A DNA stretch of 64,000 nucleotides from Trichobilharzia regenti (taxonomy: Eukaryota > Platyhelminthes > Trematoda > Strigeidida > Schistosomatidae), in NCBI GenBank assembly GCA_944472135.2, contig OX235270.1, positions 78,997,168-79,061,167 on the forward strand, given 5' to 3'. Every line of letters begins with the position of its first letter. Within the stretch, counting starts at the first letter, position 1. The translations under genes were made by a program, and so were the position numbers. This document shows, piece by piece, positions 10,440 through 23,100 of this stretch. The notes under the pieces are model-generated. The model had not been told where the DNA came from. It saw only the letters and a list, made by a program, of their open reading frames with translations, and did not search any database.

Positions 10440-12905
10440 GTGCAATGTACGCACAATGTAAGAAGCTGGCTAGGAAGGCTGCCCAGTTAGTCAAATAAAT
10501 GCAAAGATACAGCATAGAAGTGCTGGGTATCTGCGACAGCAGATGCAATGTCTGCGGATTGACAACACTGTCAATTGGAGAATCTGTAATCTACTCTGGT
10601 CTGGTCACCCACAAGACAAACACAAGCACACTGAAGCATGGAGTGGTGACAATGATGTCGCCACCTGCAGCCAAAACCCTAATGCAATGGGAACCAATAT
10701 CACCCAAGAACATGACAAGAAGATTCAACTCAAGGGAAGGGAGGAAGGAAGGTCACAATTACCCAATGCTACGCACAGTGCTTCAAACAACGCAGAATAA
10801 GAGAAGAAGGAATTTTTTTACAGACAACTACACACAGTGATGGACAACATCCCAAATGGTGACATCAAAATACTCATGGGCGATATGAATGCAAGCCAAA
10901 CTTGGAGCAGACACAACAGGAAGAGAACTCGTCATGAGTCGAGCGACTCTGGCTCAGAGAAATGAATGAGAATGGACAGTTATTCACAGACTTCTGCACT
11001 TTCAATCATTCGGTGGTTGGAGGCAGTGTGTATAAGCACGAAGACATACACAAAGCCTGCGACATGGATTTCACCTGATGGACACATCAAGAATCAGATG
11101 GATTTCATCTCAATGCAGCTCAAAGAAAAAGAGAAACGCAGTCCGATGGATAGAAAGTCGAGAATGGGAGCAGATGTGGGTGGGCTCATACCATCACCTA
11201 GTTCAAGGAACCTTGAAGGTGAACCTGAAATTCATGCACACAAATGGAGACAGGCCACTGCAATTCGAGTTCAACATTAAGAAACTGGAGGACAACATTA
11301 CAAGGGATGACTTCACTACAGATCAGATCAGAGCAAAGTCAAAAACACTAGGTAGTATCACTGAGGAAACCAGTGTATATCGAAGAACATTGGAACTAAC
11401 TCTCTGAAGGTGATATTCAAGGAAACGTGTACGACTGTTCTAGGAAGAAAGAACAGACGAGACAAGGAATGGTTCTCAACAGACACCTACCTGGAAGTTA
11501 ATAGAAGAGATGAGAGGAAGATGGTTAGAGAGAAGATGACTCAATGCAAAGATGGACAACAGAAGGCGAAGCTGAGTTCAATTTACACTGCATTAAATCA
11601 AGAGAGACATGAAGAAGAGTGCTAGGAAAGACAAAAGGCAGTTCTACGACATACTGGCTGGCAACTGAAGCAAAAGAGACAGGCTGTAGGTAAAAGAGAC
11701 CTAACAAACATTATATCAGATATTCCGTCACTGTTCGGGGCGAGATCAACGCAGATGATTAAATCAATAAAAACTGTTCGAGAGAACCTGATCACCAAGG
11801 AAAAGAAACAAATAAGACATTGGGCTGATCACTTCAAAGGACTCTTGAATCAACCATCACCTGCAACTCGTCCAGAAATACCACCACCATCACCAGCACG
11901 CACAGAACTGCCTGCCTGTGGACACCAATCCTCCAACGAAAGCAGCAATCCTAAATGCGATCAAGCAACTGAAGTTCGGAAAGGCAGAAATGGCAGACGG
12001 AATTCCCCGAAGCACTGTAAACGGCCCCAGAAACTGCAATAGATAGACTCATGCCAACAGTTACAAACGGTTTGGGAGTAAAGAAAGGTGCCTACTGATT
12101 GGAAGAAAGGCTGCCTAGTCAAGTTGCCAGAGAAGGGTGACTTACATAGGACTGTGCAGGCACTGGTGTGGAATCATGCTCTTGTCCAGGCCAAATAAAA
12201 TAATAAGTCGCATCATCCTGGAGAGAATAAAAGATCCACTGGATAAAGAACTCCACCTGAACGAAACAGTCTGGTTGGATTCAGGATAGGCTGACCAAAT
12301 TGCAACTTTACACGTCATCACCACAGAACAAAGCATAGAATGGCACTCAAGCCTCTCTCTGCCTCAACTTCATCGACTTCGAGAATTACTTCACCAGACA
12401 GCTCTGACCGAGAAGTAATTTGGAAACTACTTCAACACTGAGGGCGTGTATTGTCTAAGTCTTTATCAACCTTATTTAACATATTGCCACGTGTCAGGTG
12501 ATCCACAACAGAAAACTGACCGAGGCGTTCGAAGTGCATACAGGAAGAAGACGAGTTGGTTGGCTGCCTATTATCCTCGCTGATATTCTCAATTATTGTG
12601 GACTGGATTATCCGTCAGACTGTGCGCTGGCAGTTAGGAGACAGGAATACTCTGAACCACCAATAAGAATACTCTAGAAGACCTGGATTCCACGGGTGGA
12701 TGATATATGTCTAATGTCACACAAACTCGAAGACTTACAGACGAAAAATGGGTGAGGAGGCAGGCACCGAAGACAAGACTCCAAGTGGACATAGAGAAGA
12801 CAGAGGTGATCAAGGTAACCAACGAACAGCAACAATCACCATCAACGGGAGAGATTTAACGGAGGTTACCTAATTCACTTATCCAGCCAGGAAGCATTGT
12901 TCCAA
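10440..12905 (+). pseudogene. Decayed RTE-clade LINE, a second subfamily
   Basis: Pieces of one RTE ORF2 appear in order on the plus strand. The N-terminal endonuclease is at 10499-10840 (RYSIEVLGICDSR). KILMGDMNAS is near 10870, and TWISPDGHIKNQMDFISM at 11065-11120. The RT thumb and linker follow at 11750-12040, and the RT palm at 12490-12880 (LTEAFEVHTG, then DDICLMSHKLEDLQT). There are many frameshifts and stops, and the catalytic tyrosine-alanine before DD is lost. The element is cut off at 12905, where the other RTE copy begins in antisense. Its last 270 bp lie inside the right arm. Confidence 0.85.
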
Positions 12906-14222
12906 CTAAAGGCAGTCGGTGGCTCGGATGAGTTGGAACAGCTTCCGACTGTTGCCAGATGCAGCAGCTGACTCCGTCTCACACGCACGTTCTGACCACC
13001 AGGCTTCGCGGTCCTTACGTAAACACTGTCTAATCTTTCGCGTGAGCGCCTTTCGCGTGAGCGCCTTTCGCTTATTGTTGTATTCGCTGGCAGCCGGAAT
13101 GGACCGGCGTTCATCCAGGAGTTGCAAGGAACTCGCAGAAACCCAGTGGTTTATAGCGGAGCATTCTTTCAAGCCGCAAGCGGCTACACTCGCCTTTTGC
13201 ATGGCACCTTGCAGATGAAGCCAATGTTCATCTACACTACTTGGGGGGTTGCTGGCAAGCATTGATTGTAACTCATTCTAGTATTTCAAAGAAGTAGCAG
13301 GTGCTACTAGTTTGCTCACATCAACGTTTATACGACGGCTTTTATGAACCCCACCAAATCGCAAGACGAACTTGGCACACACTGACGCATGATCGGAGTC
13401 CAGGCATGTGCTCCAGAAGGAGCGACAGTCTTGTATGCATCCTCGCCACCGGAAACTGACAGCAATATGATCAATCTGAGTCCAAGGTTGCTTCGCAGAG
13501 GGAGGAGGACAGGTGGCGCTTCGGCGATGGCTGTGCCGGGAGTTGGTGCTGGCTAGAAATAGGTTGTGATCCGCGCAAAGCTGCAGAAGACGGTCCCCAT
13601 TATCTGACCTGTGACCATGTAGTCCCCACTGACCACCTAGACGATTCTACTCTGAGCTTAGACACCCAACCTGTGCATTCAAGTCCCCAGCCAGCACTAC
13701 GATATCCCTCCGACCCGCCTGTTTCAAGAGATCGCTCAGTTGGTAGTAAAACTCATCCTTCATTGCATCCGGGCTGCAATCCGTCGGTGCATAGGCAGAG
13801 ACAACAAATAGACACCGCCTATCTGGCCTATTACTCCTTACTTTCGTATAACCTTCCAGCCTCACACCACATAAACGACTGTTAATGGGAATCCAGTCGA
13901 GCAATGCAGCTTCGGCTCTGGCGCTCAGTGCGACACCGACACCAGGTACTCCGGATGCCGACACCACAGGGTCCCCGGATAAGCGCAGGTGGTACATACT
14001 ACTAGAACTTCCAGATGGAGAGGATAGTCGAAGCACTTCACTGGGATCTTGGATGCGGGTCTCCGAAATTCAGCAGACATCGATAGCGAGGCTTTCCAAG
14101 GTTCTTACCAATCCTGCCTGTTGTCCGATTTGCATCAGCGTCCGAACATTGTAGGTGGCCAGCTTGAATGCGGCACGCGGTTTCAGGATATCTGTGTTAG
14201 ATGCCACATTGGGGACAACCAT
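12906..14222 (-). pseudogene. RTE LINE endonuclease fragment (right arm)
   Basis: This is the mirror of 4549-5850. It reads on the minus strand from MVVPN-equivalent sequence at 14222 through YAPTDCS and GDLNAQVG to RKLFQLIRAT, where it is joined to the fragment ending at 12905. The RT is absent because of the 2.08-kb deletion. The frame is broken between the endonuclease and the linker (13262-12906 is one open piece, 14036-13647 another). Amino-acid differences from the left copy are clearly more frequent than in the outer arms, about 4 in the first 77 compared residues. Confidence 0.88.
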
Positions 14223-16610
14223 TTCGAAGGCTACTCACTAACATCTCGAACGACACAGATAGGCTGGGAATCTCGACAAAGGCGAAAGGCTGTCGAAGGT
14301 TAAGAAGTCAAGGTTAGCAAAGGTAAAATACAGGAAACTATGTATAAAAATAAAAGTAAGGTTGGAAGGACATAAGTTTTTTGAGGGATCATTGTTGCTT
14401 GAAATCACTTTTGCTAGCGCGCGATGAATTTCAATGGCAGTTTGTTGTTTTACTTCATTTCTTGTGTGAGGGCTGAGATACTGCCCGGGCGCCCAGACGG
14501 AAGCAGGTGGTTTTATTAAGGAACCACCCCCCCCGAGCCTTTGACTTGGAGTCTAATCCGCAAGGCAGCGGAGCAGCGTCAGGAGCTGTATTCCCACGGT
14601 TTCCGGTGACCCATATGGGTTCATACGCCATTCGATCCGATTGGATACTGGAGCCCATGTACACCATGGTAACTGCTTTTAGTTTAACCGCAATCCAGAA
14701 GACCTTCTTGACATGGTAGGGCCTGCAGGGACAGAGTACCAGTCAGTTTAGCTTCTTGGGTCATTGCTGTATTCAAGCCCGACCACCACGACAAGGTAGT
14801 AGTTATCGGCCGGGAGTCAATGGACTCAGCCAGTCAGTCAGTCAGTTCTTCTATACGGGTCAGAAACTCGCAGTGCGTGTCACGAAAAGAACTTTTAACA
14901 CGCCACTACAGACTTCCATCAACAGCTGCCACCTTCTCTCGCTGACTCCATACTGAAGATCAAGTCGCCAGCCAGTCAGAGAGAAAAAGTAACGAGAAAC
15001 TCTGGCTGGGAACAAACCAACAGGCGAGTTCCGATCGCTCAACGAATATGTTGAAGAAAATGGAGATGGATTGTGCATACATTGAGGAGACCGTCGAATG
15101 ACATCACGTGAAATGCATTCCATCGCTCAAATGGAATCCGAACGGGAAGCGACGAGTGGGTTGTTGGTTTGAGGGTGACACGAAGGAGATCGTGTGAAGA
15201 GGAGATGAGATATTATGGGCAATTGTAGACCCAGATGAAGAAGACGTCAGAAATTAGAAATTGGAGATGTGTTGTTGAAGCCATATGTCCCACTGAAAAC
15301 CCAAGGGAATGATAATAATAAATACATTATACAACAACAATACGCAACAGCCGTCTACCAGAAGCGGTTCATTCCATGATGGCAGTTCAGGAAGATGTAA
15401 CGCAGAACCTTTCATAGGACTATACCAATTCTACTCACAACCCTTGGACAACGACGTGATAAGAGTAATAATAATAAGAGTAATAATCTGACTCAACCAT
15501 CACATGCATGTTGATGCGATCATCAGTCAACCACAATTGTTGTACGATGATAGGTGAGATCACCTGTGTGCAGATACGCAGGTAGGTGGAGTGGGATTTG
15601 AAGCAGTGACTCACAGTTTGGTGGATTAATGTTTGGTAATCTGTAAAATGTAATACTTTCATCAGTGTGATTATTGCTATTTTTGTTGTAGTACTGTGGT
15701 TTGCGAAACCATCCTGAAGTTTTTCAAACTATCTTCTCTATCCAATAAACGTCCAATAATAAAAGTTGTTTCAGATATGATAGAGAAGATTTCTGGTTCA
15801 GGTGGATGATTTTGAGGTGGTGGTCTACATAAGCTGGAGGGTTAAGGTGCGAAGAATTCATCGCCCTAATAGGAAACATAAACTGTGCATAATTCAAATT
15901 GAAGTATGTCGCGAATGAGACTAGGAACCCTATCCTGTAAAATAAACACTGCTACAGAAACTCCAAGCCACTAGCTTAAAGCCCTATGTTCCACTGGGAA
16001 CGTGAAGGAAAATAAAAGATTTTGCATCATACAAGAAGCACATTTATTTTTGTGTTTATATTCAATAGACGCTAAATTATCAGCATCCTTGTCTACCACG
16101 ATCAGTCACTGTTAGGCCGAAGTCAAGAATCACCACCACCAGAATTCCATATTACATGAAAATAGTGAGTGCACATCCCTAACACAAACTAACAGTTGTC
16201 ATTAATTCAGATGAAAATACTCCATAAACTTCCTAAAGTACTGGGTAAGTTGCAGTAATGTTCTAGTTAGCATAACTTGACCGGGTATATGCCATAATAT
16301 TTCGTAAATATCGATGCCAGTCGTGATCTCTAAATTAGAAAATAACGGAAGCCAATAAACATGCGGCCAGAATCCCTATTTAAATATTTAGATGAAAAAT
16401 TGAGAAGAAATATTCACTCTTTAATGTGATCCTCGTCAATGGCTCTACTGTTATATGTGTGGCACTTAATCTTGGCTATCTGGAGATGAATTGTAGAAAG
16501 CGTTGATTTCATACTCATATCTTAATTACAAGTCATTATTATTTTAAACATCCTATTGATTTGCCTACCTCCGCTTCAATTATCACCGTGTCATCAATCG
16601 AATATTATGT
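14223..16610. other. Right-arm mirror of 2162-4548, no gene recognised
   Basis: It contains the RTE 5' leader in antisense (about 14223-14730) and then the featureless repeat-arm sequence, matching the left arm base for base apart from rare differences. Nothing else was recognised. Confidence 0.5.
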
Positions 16611-17128
16611 TGTGGTAAGAGTTGTCTGCTAGCCAAAATTGGTAGACAGCAATTCGCGTCAATGTTTACGTCTCAAATCTTGGTCATGAGAAAAGAACAA
16701 GAACAAAGACTAGCTCGGTGGCACAGTGGTTAGGACGCTCGCCGACCATGCAAATGGTCCGGGGTTCGTTCCCCTGCCAACGCACACTTGGTATCTATGG
16801 TTGGACTGCAAAATTTGGGTTACTGAAATCACATGCTGAAAATTCCATTCCTGTATCAGAAAGTACGGTTTGGAGACAAGCTGTAGTCAGATGAAAGAAT
16901 CACAGGAGAGTTTTCATGGGTGGATACGATTCACAGATATATTGGCTGCCCCTCAAAAAAACAGCCACAAAAAGATAACAGAGTAAGTTCCAGTGCGGAA
17001 ACAACTAATTAGAAGACACTGTTTATCTGCCAATAATAACGAATAATAATGTACATAAAAATCTATAAGTATCTCCTGATTTTCTCAGTAAACGATCTGT
17101 TGCTTGTCCCTTGTCTTCTGTCGTTACA
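16611..17128 (+). mobile_element. Solo gypsy-type LTR with SINE (right arm)
   Basis: Mirror of 1644-2161, with the same ACAT duplication and the same nested SINE. Both insertions therefore predate the inverted duplication. Confidence 0.75.
16711..16884 (+). mobile_element. tRNA-headed SINE, copy 2 (right arm)
   Basis: Mirror of copy 1. The head has TGGCACAGTGG (A box) and GGTTCGTTCCC (B box), and the tail has GCTGAAAATTCCATTCC. Confidence 0.85.
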
Positions 17129-18771
17129 ATGTGACCACTCATTTATTTCTCTTATTTTTTGACATATATTACGCATTATACAACCACTTGTAATTTTCAC
17201 AAATATCCCTAACCTTTTAATTGCTGCACCGATTTCCATAGGTAATTGTCATCCGTTTGACATGTCGACATAGACTATTATTAACAAACGCATCACTAAT
17301 AAAAAGGCACATTATGCACTCGATTAGTGATATGAGGAGATGAAATATTATGGGCAATTATAGTCCCAGACGAAGAGGATGTCAGAAATTCGAAATTGGA
17401 GATATGTTGTTGAAGCCATATGTTCCACTTGAAACCCAAAGGAATGATAATGGTATTTAATAGTGAAATCAAGGGGAGCACGTGTTTTGGGAAATCGTCT
17501 TGTCTTTAACTTCAATTTTCGTAAACCTAGTAGTTTTCTTAGCTACTATGTGTGCCGATGAAGCTTTTTCTTTCATACATGTCTCTAGATGTAATGACTT
17601 GTCATGCTTCTCATGAGCTGAACCAAATTATTTTTCCGTATAAAAATGTTTCACTAACCAATGCTTCCTTATAGTTTGCCGAGAGTTAAATTTGCTAAAA
17701 TTTGTTAAAATTATGCATAAGCCATTCCGCATATCTTTGGACGGGTCTTTCATGCATGCTACCTATTTTTCAATCCATACTTGTGTTTAGAAAGTTGAAG
17801 ATATCACTAATTTCGTGTCGCTTGGTGAGATCATTGTTTTCATGTAGACATGTGGAAGTTTCAAGTGTGTGTGTGAGGGGAAGGGGGAACTTGTTTTTAA
17901 TGATCACCGAAAGGTGGAAGTGTCATCCACCTGTTTACACTAGGATATACTTTCCACATTTGCATATTTCGGTTTGCCGGCTTTGAATTAGCCGTAAAAT
18001 ATTTACAAATACAATGCCAGACGGACTATTTATTTTCACACTGTCAACTTGGTCGTATTAGCGGAAAAATGCATCCTGTATACTCTTTGTGTTTGGATGC
18101 CGGATAAACTCATATTTGAAGAACTTAATGTTCCAGGTGGTGTGCAAATAACCCCTGAGGATACAGACTTGCAGTCTTTGAGAAAACCGAAATAAAACCA
18201 AATGAATCCAGATAGAATTATATTGATAACAGAATGCTGAGAAACCGCAAGATTTGTATATATTAACATAGACAGTTTAAGTCTCAGTGTTAACAAGAAA
18301 AGGGAAAAATATCTATGTTTTCTTCTGGATTTTTATGGATGAAGTTACGTCAAGCAATACAGTAAACTTATTGAAGATATTAAACTGATTATCCTTTTCA
18401 ACAAATTGCTGTGAGTTCTTCAGAATACATTTACCCAACCGCTCACCACCAGATTCGAATACTTCTTGTTTGAAATCTGTTGTCTAGTGTTTCCACAAAT
18501 ATTCGTAGATTTTTCCCACTATGAAAATTGTTAGGATGCTTTCGAATAAAGCATAGTAACACCAGGGTAAAAGTAACCGTTACTAAATGATTTCATGAGT
18601 TTATCATATCAAGAGTAGAAGTGTAACTGAATTTCTTGAAAGTCTCATTTTAGTTTTTTTAATATTATATAAATCCTTTCTTAATTTATTGTGTTGTTGT
18701 CCAATATTACCTGATCATAGCCTTCTTTTTGGAGAATTCATGTTAGTAATATGATTGAGTTCATCATTAGA
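17129..18771. other. Right-arm mirror of 1-1643, no gene recognised
   Basis: No known domain. The open frames at 17296-17481 (minus), 17702-17986 (plus) and 18036-18296 (minus) match the left-arm frames, with a single amino-acid difference noticed. They are AT-rich, without recognisable features, and probably fortuitous. Confidence 0.4.
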
Positions 18772-18845
18772 ATTCATGAGTGCCAGTTTTAATATCATAA
18801 TTTAGGATGCATTATAAATTATCCTTGTTTCAAATATAGTAAATA

Positions 18846-19010
18846 ATCATTGCAAAGTGGGAGCAGATATATTGGGAGAACAGAAAGAAGGGCATATCTT
18901 CGATTTTCTGGACATGTACCTAAAAGCCTACGTCTCAAGGGAACAAACTCTTATAATAGCGCTATTACCAGACATCTCTTCGATTCGAGTCATGAGGTGA
19001 AAATTGCCAA
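18846..19010 (+). mobile_element. Penelope-like GIY-YIG endonuclease fragment
   Basis: The translation contains SRYIGRTERRAYLRF, then HVPKSLRLKGTNS and ITRHLFDSSHEV. This is the Y-x-GRT ... R ... H-x-P layout of the GIY-YIG domain at the end of Penelope polyproteins. It belongs to a different subfamily from the copies at 9 and 43 kb. After about 19010 the frame runs into another repeat that is also seen near 21000-21180. Confidence 0.6.
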
Positions 19011-19469
19011 ACGAGCCTTCTGTGTCCGTGCCGAGGTTTCGTCAGCGATCAACCCACTGGGGCTGATGCAATCTGCCAAACAAGTGAAGTAGTTAGCACT
19101 CTCTACCAATTCACCCCCTATCCTTAAGCTAGGCGTCAATGAAGTCCAGTCCTGTAGCATTATCTTATATTTAACAGCAGTAAATCACATGTCCATTTAC
19201 GTGGGCGTTGCTATGGAAACAACAGTCGTCTTATGTCACCTTCGGCGAACATGATTTACAGCTATAAGACAATCAACTTTTAAAAGGTCTCATGCCAGAA
19301 CTTCAGTAAACAACTCCACTGAACATTCATCGACATCGAAATTCATTCAGATATCCAATGGACTGTGGCTACAGACTAGTTCCAGGGCGATTATTACCAG
19401 GAGACACTGAGTATTTTCATTTCCCTCACTTAAAGAGACAATTTGGTTGGCAAGATTTTTTTTCGATTT

Positions 19470-19632
19470 CAGCTTGATTCCATACCGTACTTTTTGGTAC
19501 AGGTATGGAATTCTCAGCATATGATATCCGTAGCCCAAATTTCGCAGGCCGACCATAGATATCAGGTGTGCGTTGGCAGCGGATCGAATCTCGGACCATA
19601 TGCATGGTCGGCGAGAATCCTTACCACTGTAC
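19470..19632 (-). mobile_element. tRNA-headed SINE, copy 3
   Basis: On the minus strand it has the same head (A box region near 19620, B box near 19590) and the GCTGAGAATTCCAT tail. The B box is altered to GATTCGATCC. Confidence 0.75.
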
Positions 19633-19700
19633 ACATACTGCACTTAGAAAATCAATCTTTGTAGTAGTGGACGAGAGCTCCAACCTACGACACACTTGTG

Positions 19701-19858
19701 CAGGGTGGCACAGCGGTTAGGACTCTCGCCAACCATCCAAATGATCCGCTACCGACGCACACTCCATATCAATGGTCGGCCTGCTAAATTTGCGCTACCG
19801 ATATCACATGCTGAAAATTCCATACTTGTACCAAAAATACGGTATGGAGTCAAGCTAC
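19701..19858 (+). mobile_element. tRNA-headed SINE, copy 4
   Basis: It starts CAGGGTGGCACAGCGGTTAG and ends in the GCTGAAAATTCCATACTTG tail. The B-box region is partly deleted. Together with copy 3 it forms an inverted pair about 70 bp apart. Confidence 0.75.
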
Positions 19859-19960
19859 ATAAAAATTAATTAAATAAGCCCCAAATTATAATAGTGATAC
19901 CAAAATGGAAGGCGCGAGATCGTGATATTTATATTGTTTTAAACACATCTCATGAAATAC

Positions 19961-19966
19961 TTTATT
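19961..19966 (-). promoter_or_regulatory. Polyadenylation signal of PSMD7
   Basis: AATAAA on the minus strand about 150 nt downstream of the TGA stop of the proteasome subunit gene, a suitable distance for 3' end formation. Confidence 0.6.
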
Positions 19967-20115
19967 GTATAATAACACAAGACGTGATAAAAAATTGGTT
20001 TTTCACATCATACTGCATTACTTCCAAAAGCGTTTCACTTATAAAGTGTACCATTTACAACTAATTTGTCTTATAAGCAAATGCGTACGCAAACAAGATC
20101 ACTGCATTCTCAGTT

Positions 20116-23100
20116 TCATTTGTCAGCTTTATTCTTTGAAGTATCTGAGTCATTAGATTTAGGTGCAGAATCCACTGGTTTTGGGTCATCTGAGTTATCA
20201 TTTTTATGTAATGCACGTTTGCTTTGGTCCCCAGACCCTAGTAACGCTTTCTTTGTATCTGTATTATTTCCTAACCCTTCTTCGTTTCGTTCTGTTTCAC
20301 GATTTATTAACTTGTTACTGATTAGGTCATGTAATGCAAGTATCGCTCGCATTATAGCAGCGACATATATAACAAGCATTTGGTCATTTGTGTTAACATG
20401 GATAGCGCGAACTGTATCATGTAGCTTAAGATCGGGAAGCAGATTGAAAATATCCTGCAAGTGGTATATTACTCCATGGTTAACCGGTAGCTTAGAAGAA
20501 GCAACCAACTCCAAATATTCACTAATTTCGTGTAATTGTCTCAACAAGCCTGACAGTCCGTCCAACTGGCAGCCAATTCTTTGCGACAACGAGCCAAGTG
20601 AAGTATCTTTAATATCTCTATAAGCAAACAAGTGACGAAAATACAGAAGTGTTAAATATTTAAAACAACCTAAGATTTAATAGGGTATTACAAAATTGAG
20701 ACAAACAAGACCACTGACTGACTGAGTTTTAACACAGAACTTTGCAAGTTACCACACACCAGGTAGAAAGCAAAAGTAGTAAAAAGAAATACAAAAGAAA
20801 TATAATGAGCAGAAGTGTACATTAGAAACAATAGCAACATGGGGATTTAATGGGACCGGGAGATTAAAAAGTGAATGTATCTGAGGTCTTGAGGCACATC
20901 ACTAACAGTCTCTAGCCACTGGTTCTCAGTTTCCCATGTCCTTTGGTCCATAGTTGGATGTCACGTCTACGGCAGAGCCGATATAAGTTAGCAAATACTA
21001 CACTAGTCTTTGTGTTCGTACTGAGGTTTCTTCAGAAATCGGTGCATTAGGGCTGATTAAACTTCCCAAATAAGTGAAGTGGTCAAGAAGCTGAACCAAA
21101 CTACTCCCTATCTTTAAAGTGACAGTCGGTGAAGACCAGTCTTGCAGCAGCTTCTGACACTTGACAAAGGAGAATCACATGCTAAAACCAATCAACATTC
21201 CTGCTCAAAGTGTTCAGAAGACTCTACCTTTTGTTAGTGTCTTCACCATGGTAGACCATATTATCTGCATACTTCAAGTCGACGAGACTGTACTCTGATA
21301 ACAAGTCAAACTTTGAGTCGTTAAATTCGATTAGATCCACTAGTACATCTATGGTAAAGATGAACACTGGGCCTTCTTAAAGAATATCACTGGTAGTCAT
21401 CACTTCAGAAAACGATACTTCACAACCTTTTACACGGTTGTGTGAGTCTAAGGAGAGTGCCATAATTAGTATGATATACTTTTCCGGCAATGATTTTACT
21501 GATAGACATTGTCACAGCATCTTCTAACCGGCGGAGGTCGGGTCAAGAAATGTTTTATACTAGTAATCATGTATATGCTTCATTATCTGTCAAAGAGTGG
21601 AAATATGATCAATAAACCCTCTCCTTGGCCTAAAGTCTGACTGCTTTTCACAGGGTTTGTTTCCCCTCAGCACAGCGCATGCTATGCATGATCACTGAAC
21701 CTAGAACTTCTAATGTTACCTTATTAAACTTATCTAAGAGAGATATACAAATCTGTATACTTTAAAAACTGGAATAATCAGTAACTTACAGTAGCCTAAT
21801 AGTACTGTCTTTGATTTCCAGACATTATTTAACACGTTAGTTAACCGAGATAACAGTTTGTTACCACTATGCTTAAAACCTCTGGATTCATTCTATTAGG
21901 CCCTGTGCTGCTCAGCTTCGTTTGCGATTAGTGAGAACTTTTGTGACCTCAGTTACATAGTGAGGACCGACGTCGACATCTCATTCACGTAGGTATGGGA
22001 TGTTGGGCAAACTGGGCATAGCTGTAAGCCAGTTAAAATGCCACTCAAAATGTTTTTTTGACATCCCAGTGGTCTATCGTGTGGGGTAATTAAAGCACCG
22101 TTTTCTTCAGAAATTATTTAGTTTATCATGTCTCTTACAACCCGTTGCCCCATTCTGAACAGTTGTCTGATATTATCTACCGTTGATGCCTTAGGCTTTT
22201 ATCGCTCACGGCTGTTTACAGTCGTTGCGGAGAATGGTGGTCGGTTTTCACTCATCATATTGGAAGCCCGTTGCAATCAATCTACATATGTTTATCAGTT
22301 CGGATGGAGTAGCAGAGGTCCACTGGCAATTGTTAACTTTGGGTTTCAGGTTATCAATGGCCTCTACCACCATTTCGACAGCTGACTGACTAGGTATTAT
22401 ACCAGGCTTTCTCAGGATGAGTTTTGCTGTTATTCTCTGATAAATGTCTAATTATCTCTTCCATGAACAGAAACTTCAGGGACTCATCAAGTTAGAGGGG
22501 TGATGGCTTCATTGCTACCCGTTTTTCATATCAGTCTAATTGCAGACATATACATACATATATGAAAGCGTGATCAGTCTAAGCAGGTGTTTCAGAAAAA
22601 GCAACAGTCTTCTACAGACTCTCTCAACCGACACCTTACTGCTACGTGATCTATTTGAGATCATCGCCAAATTGATGACGGATGTTAAGCAATGTATGTA
22701 GTGCTTGAAGCCAGTGCCGATCAAGAACAGATAATTGTCTGAACAGAACTTTGGAAGACGGTCACCGTTATTGGTACATCTGCACGGAACTCCATAGGTA
22801 CACCCGCGTAATTCTGTTGATGGTGAAAATTCGCCGCTCAAGCATTGAAGTCACCTGCTGAAATGACTGTATCTGGACGTTTTACTTGAAGAAGCCAACT
22901 AAACAGCTCTTGACAGGAATCATCTTTTACTTCATATGAACTGCAGTCTGTTGGAGCGTAAGTATCCGTCCAATCGAACAGTGCATAGATAATCCATTGG
23001 GATTCAATCAAGGGTCTCCCAACTGCATGGCTCCTACATTCGTCGCAAGCATACACAAGCAGAAATTAAGGTACGATTGGTTTTCACGAAATTAATCAAG

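Larger units (their letters stand above)
12632..18771. repeat. Right arm of giant inverted repeat
   Basis: This is the reverse complement of the left arm. It starts near 12632, inside an RTE reverse-transcriptase fragment that continues outside the arm to the left, and ends at 18771, where matching to base 1 runs out because the window begins there. It lacks about 2.08 kb that the left arm carries. At that junction about 9 non-templated bases sit near 12907-12917. A short duplication of a CGCGTGAGCGCCTTT unit near 13040-13070 is also specific to this arm. Confidence 0.93.

Noticed and set aside
12634..12822. Minus-strand protein of 62 codons (also at 8020-8220 on plus)
   Set aside because: It is the antisense of the RTE RT palm region.
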